A stretch of DNA of 26,612 nucleotides. It comes from a virus. The stretch is from IMG/VR virus record IMGVR_UViG_3300043464_002556, positions 1-26,612 of that record; one strand, given 5' to 3'. A program made the translations under genes and the position numbers. Position 1 is the first letter of the stretch. Every line of letters starts with the position of its first letter. The notes beneath the pieces are model-generated. The model had not been told where the DNA came from. It worked only from the letters and a program-made list of their open reading frames with translations, and searched no databases. This document shows positions 15,701 to 23,900 of the stretch, piece by piece.

Positions 15701-16772
15701 TGTTTGGTTCAAGAACCAGAGTAAATGTATTAGTAGCATTGCCATTTAAGAATTTTGAAGCATCGGAAACGGTAATTGTGTTTGAAGAAGAAGCAATGTT
15801 CCCAATCAATTGGGTATTTACGAGAACATCATCTGTTTTAACAATCCTCCACCCATTATAGATATTTATCTTTAAATCTTTCTTCATGTATTTACCATAT
15901 AATGAAGAATTATCAAATGGATTAAACACTCTAGTTGTATTATCTAGTGTGATTGAGGCGCTTGAAGAGCCTGTGCCAGCAATTGGAATTGAATTTTCCC
16001 ATAATTCACCTTGTCTATCAACACTGTGAGAAATTGTATAATCTGTAATATCAACTTCATACAGCGGCTCAACCTCATGCACTCTTGCATAGTCGTTTGG
16101 ATTTTGTGTGCTATAAATTGTTAACAAAATTCTACTTACATCATTTGAGATATTAGATGGCAAAATATGATCATTATAATAATCATCTACTGAAATTGAT
16201 GAATATGTGTTATAAAAAGCAGAAAGCGTATTGTTATACACTTCAATCTTATATGCGCTTATCTTTCCAGAAAATTCAGATGTTGCAACCCTGATTTTAT
16301 TAACTTTTCTTTCTGTAAAATTGTAATCTAAAGTTATTGGAGTTGTGAATTCATAGCCCCCATTAGCATGAACATTTGCCGTTGATGAAGTATATGATCT
16401 CCATCCAAATTCATAGTTATCCTCAAGATCGCTTGGCATACAGTGCCAAGTTCCATCAGCACGAATAACCTTATCCATGTTGTCTTTATCGCCAGCAACA
16501 GCCCATGTGTATGCTTGTCTAGAGACACCATTCATGCTCTGTTCTGGTTTAAAGAAGTAGCCTCCTAGCAGTGAGTTACCGGCCATTTGGTCAGCATAAG
16601 TACCCCTGGAGTTGGATGGATATGGATCGTTTGTGGTAACAGTTAAATTATCAACATGTCTGCTATCAAGAAATGTTATTACAATTTTTGGCTTGACTTT
16701 TTGAGCATAAGCATCTATCGCAGATGTAAAAGTATTGGAAAGATTCTTACCATATATATCTTTAGTAATCAT
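12771..16772 (-). CDS. Large tail hub/tip protein with PA14-like and LamG-like domains
   Basis: A 1333-residue minor tail protein. Residues about 240-310 (DYTISHSVDRQGELWENSIP, then ASITLDNTTRVFNPF) match the start of baseplate-hub-like minor tail proteins of actinophages. A PA14-like beta-barrel spans about 585-690 (YYNGVIDGYFIPPATSGYNL, then ... RAFIDDTLVLDTW ... DAGVPYKIRIEFFHAEG), a carbohydrate-binding fold. A LamG/concanavalin-like domain spans about 785-955, ending in the hallmark FYIDEFAMYNRALTDDEI. Two similar beta modules flank these (about 325-397 and 1095-1160), each with an E-x-V strand, a RG turn and a late H. The C-terminus (YSAAKAQQIADFLIDKF, then IGDRIRIS) resembles hub C-termini. 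GAGGAG five bases upstream and a TAATG overlap support the start. It probably binds cell-surface sugars before the fibre engages; no lytic domain was recognised. Confidence 0.87.
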   Translation of the reverse strand: MITKDIYGKNLSNTFTSAIDAYAQKVKPKIVITFLDSRHVDNLTVTTNDPYPSNSRGTYADQMAGNSLLGGYFFKPEQSMNGVSRQAYTWAVAGDKDNMDKVIRADGTWHCMPSDLEDNYEFGWRSYTSSTANVHANGGYEFTTPITLDYNFTERKVNKIRVATSEFSGKISAYKIEVYNNTLSAFYNTYSSISVDDYYNDHILPSNISNDVSRILLTIYSTQNPNDYARVHEVEPLYEVDITDYTISHSVDRQGELWENSIPIAGTGSSSASITLDNTTRVFNPFDNSSLYGKYMKKDLKINIYNGWRIVKTDDVLVNTQLIGNIASSSNTITVSDASKFLNGNATNTFTLVLEPNTPNEERVLCSTRTDVTVNILERGYANTIARSHSSGVTVSFDPYEYVNAGEFYVDEWTGGTSMEVSVKCLDKSKFLTEKQVTKGFYVQNSTVGDAIEKMLMSTNISKNEYIQIKPYTNFAKENAVLLYSFDTPVQRDEAAVSLNQGLRCRVWKIATGKENEVKDIKADALDVTLSKYDKAMGAKAYIPPTHVAYSSSQRMASSVPDLMNVNTSLAVDMQNFSFLERDVVEHSEYYNGVIDGYFIPPATSGYNLNITTINSGVRAFIDDTLVLDTWTRLKTNTDNIYLSSYDYLGDNIDLDAGVPYKIRIEFFHAEGPKDSGKAMTLKLGMEQSSGIASNYSASPASQFTTVVAKDYVGSRNSTFATVTSSSPYTINKNLKNRNHYQNDAVYVNGPIINQVTGLVSEPNNKSVLVGQVTRNAVNYNTYIRIPYSESLNLANSQSSNFTDEWTIELYVKLPYTFSNSGEYVSNWNNSSSTSGFEFFNTSTSNGFRVVKHNGDVKTVSSNTALSTTQYSHIVAKHTDGAIHYYVNGSKLGETDGVGTQASWINDITIGGRGASFSAGTETEPSIVRDFYIDEFAMYNRALTDDEIRNRYISTQIRELTNFPHLYGNDQSAKAIIDSITLADFGRFYVDEENNFRYIHFYRYFEPSISQHANVQKTISSNSHIISGDYNVQLQTNKVTVNVTEYNPLISTRQGLWTATPDPSTLGVVKLTTNVTANSNTLPVSTTDRPPFPTSGYLKIDSEIVKYSSIDSTNFLGVTRGEFDTTPSAHFANDPVREVRYYDIKYDNAPAFNIQKPLITAISNTFPPEIELVRFTTNAYNAQLILAASTSVPEGELAFIQGTNAKTGEVDFTSIAGVPVIKQDSANLIKKQTASLTDDIRKYGLKEVVIENEYIYSAAKAQQIADFLIDKFTTPVPVLQIQTMAIPTLQIGDRIRISEFTSLNISNTDYWVVSHSLNVGDTLDHSITLRKAI

Positions 16773-17533
16773 TAAATCTCCTCAAGCTCCACATCACATC
16801 TCCAAAAATATGTGCCAGTACCTAAATCGCGGCGTATTAAATCTTCAGAGTAATTTGTAATAAAAACATTATACTCTGTTTCTTCAAAAACATCTTCTGG
16901 ATTTTCGCCATATTTAATAACGGTTAAAGTATGGTAATCAGGATCCATAGACTTTTCTTTTATGAAATTTCTAGCCTGTCTTTTATCAATCGTATTTTCT
17001 TTATCTGATGGGAGCCATTCCCAAGATAATTTAAAAGATTGCTTACCACTTGTAGCTCTTTTATAGTATCTAGATTTTGAGCTATTCCAATTACTCTTTT
17101 CTACAAAGACTGGTTTATTTGAATTATTAAATTTACGATTCTGGTCTGTCAGGGGAACTCCATCAAGAAGAACCAATGGGATATACGAACCTGGATTCTG
17201 TACAGATGGGGTGAACCTTATAAGGTCTGGAATAATAAAATTACTAGAAATTGACAAAGATACAGCCCCAGCGATATCAATCCTCACTGGAGTCGCTATA
17301 GACACATCTAGAAGACCGTCTAGGCTGGCTGACGCTGACTTGATAGCGAAAGCGGAGGCTGTGAAGTCGCCCTCTCCATCCATTGCGATACTTTGGGAAA
17401 AGATAGCAGTAGCAGAAACTGTCAGATCCGACTCAATAGAAAGAGAAGCAGAACCTGTGACAATGACAACACCGCTATTAAAAAGAGCGCTTCTTAAAAG
17501 AGGACTTATATTATAAGTTGGCTCATTTGCCAT
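16772..17533 (-). CDS. Minor tail protein with beta repeats and a duplicated C-terminal domain
   Basis: A 253-residue protein in two parts. Residues 25-100 contain about four 19-21-residue beta repeats, seen in ASLSIESDLTVSATAIF, AMDGEGDFTASAFAI and SASLDGLLDVSIATPV. Residues 143-253 are clearly homologous to the neighbouring 132-residue protein: QSFKLSWEWLPSDKENTIDK pairs with SSFTFQWDWLPSLDTHTIDN, and YSEDLIRRDLGTG with YNEDLIRRDPSTG. The gene lies right after its paralogue and before the hub, the position of minor tail proteins near the distal tail. The start is well supported by GAGGAGG four bases upstream, with a TAATG overlap. I infer a ring or adaptor component at the tail tip, with the repeats as an added surface module. 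The exact structural role is unknown. Confidence 0.78.
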   Translation of the reverse strand: MANEPTYNISPLLRSALFNSGVVIVTGSASLSIESDLTVSATAIFSQSIAMDGEGDFTASAFAIKSASASLDGLLDVSIATPVRIDIAGAVSLSISSNFIIPDLIRFTPSVQNPGSYIPLVLLDGVPLTDQNRKFNNSNKPVFVEKSNWNSSKSRYYKRATSGKQSFKLSWEWLPSDKENTIDKRQARNFIKEKSMDPDYHTLTVIKYGENPEDVFEETEYNVFITNYSEDLIRRDLGTGTYFWRCDVELEEI

Positions 17534-17931
17534 TATGCCTCCTCAACGGTAAGAGACACTGTGAAATAATCACACCCAGTTGATGGGTCTCTCCTTATAA
17601 GATCCTCATTATAGTCATTAATATAAACATAAATTAACTCAGCCTCTTCATTATGATCCATCTTAATTTCCATTAAAATTTTATTTCTAACTGTTAATGC
17701 TAAATCTTTAATATAATCACGACCCTTGCGATTATCAATTGTGTGTGTGTCTAGAGAGGGCAACCAATCCCATTGAAAAGTGAAGGAGCTTTTGTTTTTC
17801 TTTATGTACCTTCTAGATGCTCCATTATCTAATTCAACCTGACCTGCATTGACCGTAACACTGTCCGTCATCTTTCGACCTTGCTCGGTTATCTCTTCAT
17901 TATTTAATGATAAAAAACTTATAATTGACAT
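17533..17931 (-). CDS. Minor tail protein, paralogue of its downstream neighbour
   Basis: A 132-residue protein immediately after the tape measure gene. Residues about 24-132 match the C-terminal 110 residues of the next protein, sharing the landmarks W-x-WLP, TID-R-x-R, and NEDLIRRD followed by a final beta strand ending in Glu-rich EEA/EEI. It lacks the beta repeats of that neighbour. The arrangement indicates a tandem gene duplication after which one copy gained, or the other lost, the repeat module. AGAGGA five bases before the ATG and a TAATG overlap with the tape measure stop support the start. Its place suggests a distal-tail or tail-tip ring protein. I recognise no enzyme motif or membrane segment. 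Confidence 0.77.
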   Translation of the reverse strand: MSIISFLSLNNEEITEQGRKMTDSVTVNAGQVELDNGASRRYIKKNKSSFTFQWDWLPSLDTHTIDNRKGRDYIKDLALTVRNKILMEIKMDHNEEAELIYVYINDYNEDLIRRDPSTGCDYFTVSLTVEEA

Positions 17932-20900
17932 TACATTCCTCTGTTTATACCATTATAAGTTTTAATTACACGAGATTCAAGACCTGCCTGCTTTTGGTTT
18001 GCAGGGACTACCTTCATGTTATATTCCTTCATCATAGAGTTAAACCATTCGGTTTCTCCAATAAAGTTGTCGACATAGAAATTATAATTATGAGTAGTTT
18101 CTGAAGATGTCGTTTGCGGAGCATTACTTACTCCAGAAATCTTTGCATAGTTAGACATTGGCATATTAAACTTAGGAACTTTAGGAACATAGATTCCCTT
18201 ATTCATTTGACTGAGCATGTCTAAGCCATACTTTTTGACAGCAGAATTTCTTAAAACATACTCACCACCGTGAAGGATTGCTGGAATTGCTTGCTGAGAA
18301 GGACCGAATGTGAACCCGCCTTGTGCGTATGGTAAAATACCTCCGTTGAATCTTGCAGGAACATTTCTAAATATACCTGTTTTGCCATCTCTACGATATA
18401 CATATGTTAAATAAGTCATTAGAGGGTTTAATGGACCTGAAGCGCCTGTGTCAACCCATTGCATAGCGGCTCTAAGACTTGCTGGCGAATATGGCCCCAT
18501 CACAACGGGAGGAGCGTTTGTTTCAGAACGCCCTGTGCCTCCTCCTCCTCCAGAAATAGCATTACCAATATCTTTAGCACCTTCGGCTGCTGCTTTCTTA
18601 GCCTCTTCAAGACCCTTCTTTACGGCCTCTGCAATTGTAAGAGCTTTAACTTTTTCATTAATTGTACTAACAATTGCTGCAAATGCGCTACCAATTCCTC
18701 TTTGATTCTTAAGAATCTCTTGTTCCATTGCTGTATTAGCATCAGCAATTGCTTTTCTAAACACACCGGCCAAACTGGTTTCGCTCGTTGGGTTGTTCTT
18801 ATCAGCAATGTATGTTGTCAATTGCGTCATTGCAGAGCCATATGCTGTTTGAATCGCTCCACCGGAAGCGAAAGCATTGGTGATTACAGATGGAATACCA
18901 GCAGATGTGCTTGTGAGCATTGTTGATGTAACACCCAATATGCTTTCTGCATTACCACCAGTACCAGAAGAAAGTCCAAATCTTGTTTTTGCTACTTCAA
19001 CAAGTTTGCCCATTTCGGTTGAAAAGAATCCTGCATCAGATGTTGTTGGGTCTAGCCCTGTTCTAATTAGAGCTGGCAGTTGAGAGAATGATGTTTGGAA
19101 TGCTGTATTGATGGCTGCTGATTTTTCATTTGCCTTGGCAGCGATTCTTCCAAACTGTTCTGAAAGTTGGGTTTCAGAAATTGTTCCATTTCTAGTTACT
19201 TCTTCAACATAATCTTCAAATTCCTTAATTGCCTCATCGAATAATTTTGCAGCCTCATCCTTATTCTTTTGAATAATAGCAATTGCATCTTGTCTGTTCT
19301 GACCTTGAAGTTCTCTCTGCCTTGATTTGTCTAGGTCTGAAATTTCATTATTGAAATCATCCGCATTTTTCAACTCAGCAAGATCAAGGTTTCTTGCATC
19401 ATCAACACGACCTTCATAAATTGCCAAAGTCCTTTCTTTTTGGTAGTTGTTTCTCTGAAGTTCTCTGTCCTTGATTCTTTGTCTTCTATTTGATTCATAC
19501 TCTTCGGTGGCAGTAAGTCTTTCTTCAGCTTCAGCAAGCGCTTCAATACCAGCAATTTGATCGTCATAAGCTTTGAGAGCATCTTCTTTTTGCTTATTAA
19601 GAATTTCAGAAAGTTCTGTCTTAATCTTACTCATTGCGTTGCCAATATTTCCAATTACAGCATCAAAGTAAGAATCTTGTAGACTCTTCATTCCTTCTTT
19701 GACTGCATTTGCAATTGCTTGACCAGCAGCTTTAGCAGCAGATGGGTCTTTAAATGTTTGACCAACATCTTTTCCAAGTTGCTTTCCAAGACCTTCTGGT
19801 ATCAAACCACCCTTAACCATTCCATCAATAAAACTATTAATTGCATTTCTACCAGCAGCAGCAAAATTGCTTGCTGATCCAATTTTTCCTGTTAACCAGT
19901 TTGCAACACTATCAATTCCTGACATTAGTTTGTTTTGTGCTGTTTGAGCCATATCACCTAATGCATTACCAACTCCTGCTAGTCTTCCAATAAGTTTGTT
20001 AACACTATCTGCACCATTGTCAACGAAGTCGAGAACTTTATTTTGCGCTCCTTGCACATATCCCTTTAATTTATCAAATGCACCGCCAATAAATGGAATT
20101 TTAGATGCTAGCCCAAGAAGACCCTTTGCGATTCCAAACCATGTATTTATATATGTTTTAGCAATCATCTTGGCAATATTGACAAGGCCTTGAAGAAGCT
20201 TTGAGAATGCAGTTAATATGAAATCAACAATAAAGATAACTGGCTGGACAATGCCGGCGAAGAACAGTTGAGTTGAAGCCTTAGCCATCCATCTAATTGA
20301 ATTAACAAAGAAGATCGGTATCTGCTCAAGAATATTTACAATAGTAGTAACCATAGCAAAGAAGAGAGTAACAATCAGTTTAAGAATTGGAGCAAGTATT
20401 ATAATTATCCCCTTAAGAACTTTTCCTACAACATCTCTGAGATTTCCAAATGCATCTTTAATTCTTCCCCATGCATTGGAGAAATCTCCTTTAAATAGAG
20501 ACACAACTGCTTTAATAATATTTATAATAAATTTAATAGCAGGAACAAATGCCTCAACAATTGGCTTAATTCCTGACATAATTTGTCTTATAACAGGTAC
20601 AATATTTTTTTCAACAAAATCTTTAATCTTTGGCATAACTTCAAGTACTTTATCTGCAAAATTACCAATCTTCTTACCCAAGTCTTCTGCTGACTTACCA
20701 CCCTTATCAGCACCGCCCAAGAAGCTTGCGAAGAAGTCAATAATTGGAGCAAGAATTAATCCAAAAATTTCCTTAACCTTTTGCCAAGCCATCTTAAATT
20801 TCTGAATAGCGCCATCAGAGTATTGTGCCCATGCACTTGTTGACTTCTTTAATAAGAAGAAGGCTCCAACCAATGCAGCAAGAAGAAGAATTACAGGTCC

Positions 20901-23900
20901 ACCAACTTTTGGAATCATTGCAATCTTTTGGATAATATTTGTCAAAACTGGTCCAGCAATCATTCCGACCATTCCGAATTGGTATGACAACATGCTTACT
21001 GCTGTTCCCATACCACCCATAACACTGCTCTTGAGTCCAGCGCCAAACCCTTGGATTCCAGCCATAGCCCCACCAACAAGACCTTTTCTTCCACCTTGAC
21101 CATTAGCATCTGGCTTAACACCAAGAATCATTCCTCTAATACCATCAGATTTAACTTGTTGATTGTTGACACCCATGTATGTGCCACCAATCATTTTTGC
21201 TTTCAGAATATTCATTGCACCAGCAAAACGACCTGCTTGTTCACCTGCTGCTTTCAATGTTCCCGGCAACCTTGCAATTCCACTTGCAAGTTTATTAATA
21301 GAACTTCCAAATGGAACAAATTTTAGAGCCAACATTGTCATTGCTCCAGTAACTTGCAGAGCAACTTTTGTTGAACTCATACCAAACTGAACACCAGCAG
21401 TAGTTATAATTCCAGCTAATGCGCCGAGTTTCTGTTTGACTGTCAAATTAGCAAGATCGATTGCAGAAGCATCTCTTTGCAGAGAAGCAATAGCGGCTCC
21501 TCTTGTTGCGCTTGCTCTAAGTTTTCCAGCAAATTTAACAGCTCCCTGAGATCCAGAAGTCATTGCTAATGTATCAATAATCTTTAAAGCACCACCTATA
21601 TTTCCAAGCAGTGAATTGCTAAGATTTCTAAAAGTTTTATAGAGAGTAAATGTTGTTTTATTCATTGCTCTAAATGTCACAATTGAGCTATTAAATGCAA
21701 CAATGCCTATTTCTTGAATACCTTTAGTTAAAACTCTTCCAGTTGCATTTATAACATTATTAACTTTTATGCTTCCTTGATAAAGCCTATTGGTAAAACC
21801 AAGAATGCTATTAACAACAGAATTGGCCATAGTTTCAAAACCAGAAGGTGTAATGTTTGCAAACAATCTTGCTGATAGTTCTTCTGCCTTTCCTGTTGAA
21901 ACCCTTGAAGGAGCAATTCCTGCTCTTTCAAGGTTTCTGTCAAGAATTCCACCCATACCCGTTCTTTTTGGCGCAGCCTTATCAGTCTTAAGTTTTCCAC
22001 CACGATCAAGACTTGCAGAAAGAGGCGTTGGCAAATATGGAGCATATGTTGTTTGCAACAACGCCTTTAGATTTGGGAATAGATTAGTTTTCTGAATTGC
22101 ACTTCCGACACCCATAAGTGCTCTTGGGACAACTGCTTTAAGATTGTTTACAAACCCTTCAATTGGAGGCATTGCCTCACCTGTTAATGGGTCAGTCTTT
22201 CTGTACTTCATTAATGGAGCAGTCCCGCCTAGCGCTCTTGCAAGATATTCAAGTCGACTTGGGGAGAAAACATTGCCAAAAACAGTGCCAAAACTTCCAA
22301 GACTCTTTTCTGCAAGAGAGAGTGGATTAAAAGCTGCTCTAATTGCTCTCGCCATAAGACCAGGCGCTTTAGTGCTTGTTGCTGCTTTTACAATCTCTTT
22401 AAAAGAATAAATTAATTGGAATCTAACTGACTTACCAACAAATCTTGCCTCAGATACAATTGGAGACAAGTCTGATACAAATTTTCTTGCAACCTCTTTG
22501 AAATCAATTTGTTGACTTAATTGAGCAATTAATTGAGAAGTTGTTTGCTTATTAATACTCATGATTGGAGGCTGATTCAATTGATTTTGAATTGATGGCA
22601 TATAAGGCACTGAAGGACCAGACGCTCCAGATGTTGCAATCCTCATTTGCTGATCTAATTGATTTTGAATTTGCTGTATTGGAGTAACCATTGATGCCCT
22701 CTTCAAAGCAGATCTTTCAATTTGAATTTGAATTCTCTTAATCATCATGTCAACACGCTTTTGCAATGACTTCTCAAGTTGAGCATCAATTCTTGCTTGC
22801 AATTCTGGTGTTATGACAGGTGAAACAGGAGCAGGTGGAGGTGGTGGAATTACAACAGCAGGTGAAACAGGAGGTGGTGGTGGAATTACAACAGTGGATG
22901 AGGTAGGAGCAGGAGGAGGTGGTGGTGCAGGAGTCGATGAAGCAGGTGGTGCAGATGGTGCTGGAGTTCTTGGTGCTCTTGGGGATGGAGCTGGACCTGC
23001 TGCTGCTACTGTTGCATCAGCAATTAATTTATCATCAATTGCTTTTGTAATAATTGCTATAGCTTTTGCTTTTGTATCTGTTAGTTTTCTTTCTGCACCC
23101 TCAACAGGCTTTGTTCTATCAGTTCCTCCCAGAATTGTGTCTGCGAGATACTGGAGTTGTCTTCCTGTAAGAGAATTAAGCTCAGTTAATGTGATGCCGT
23201 ATTTCTTAATATAGTCAGCAAGTTTAAGCATTTGTTGATAGGCAACATCCCCATCCTTTTCCAACTCAGCAAGTGGAATTTCAAAAGAACCAATTCTTTC
23301 AACCTTTGCTGTTTTCTTTGGTCTTGCAGTTGCCGATGGTTCTGCTCCTGCACTTGATGCTGCTTTTGCTTTTGCTTTTGCAGCATTCAATCTTTCAACT
23401 GTCTTATCAAATGCCTCTTGTACTCCCAGAGTTGCAACATCTCTTGCATACATAACAAGTCTTTGGAACATTTCTTGGACAGGTCCGGCTTTGGCAAACT
23501 TGACAGCCTGCAATTGCTTTAATGCTTCAGCAGGTGTTGCAATTGCACTTTCAATTGTCATTCCAATCTTGGCAAGTTCTTGTTTCAACAACTCAAGATC
23601 ATCAACCGCTCCAAGACCGACACCTTGAGCAATTTCAGCAAGACCCTTGCCCTGAACTTTCAAGGATTGTAAGAATTGGTCAAGAACATTTGTTGGAATT
23701 TGCATTGCAGACTGCAACTGCGTATTGATATTTCCAAGAAGTGTTGGACCATCTGGAACAGCGGCAGACAAAGATTTTGGTCGCATTGATGGAGAAATAT
23801 CTGGTGCCATCTTTGCAAGTTTTGCCTGAGCCTTTTCAAGAGCTGTTGTAATTTCTAGAATCTTGTTTGCAATTTGTGTGGACAGTTCCTCAAGTTCTTT

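Noticed and set aside
17211-17516. Plus-strand frame of 101 codons
   Set aside because: It mirrors the beta repeats of the 253-residue tail protein and has no independent support.
18448-18926. Two overlapping plus-strand frames with Cys/Ser-rich or Ala-rich products
   Set aside because: Both are inside the tape measure coding region; they overlap each other in different frames and show no motif or ribosome site.
22813-23214. Plus-strand open frame encoding a Gly-rich protein
   Set aside because: It is the complement of the proline-rich linker of the tape measure gene; CCN codons read as GGN on the other strand. No ribosome site and no other plus-strand genes.
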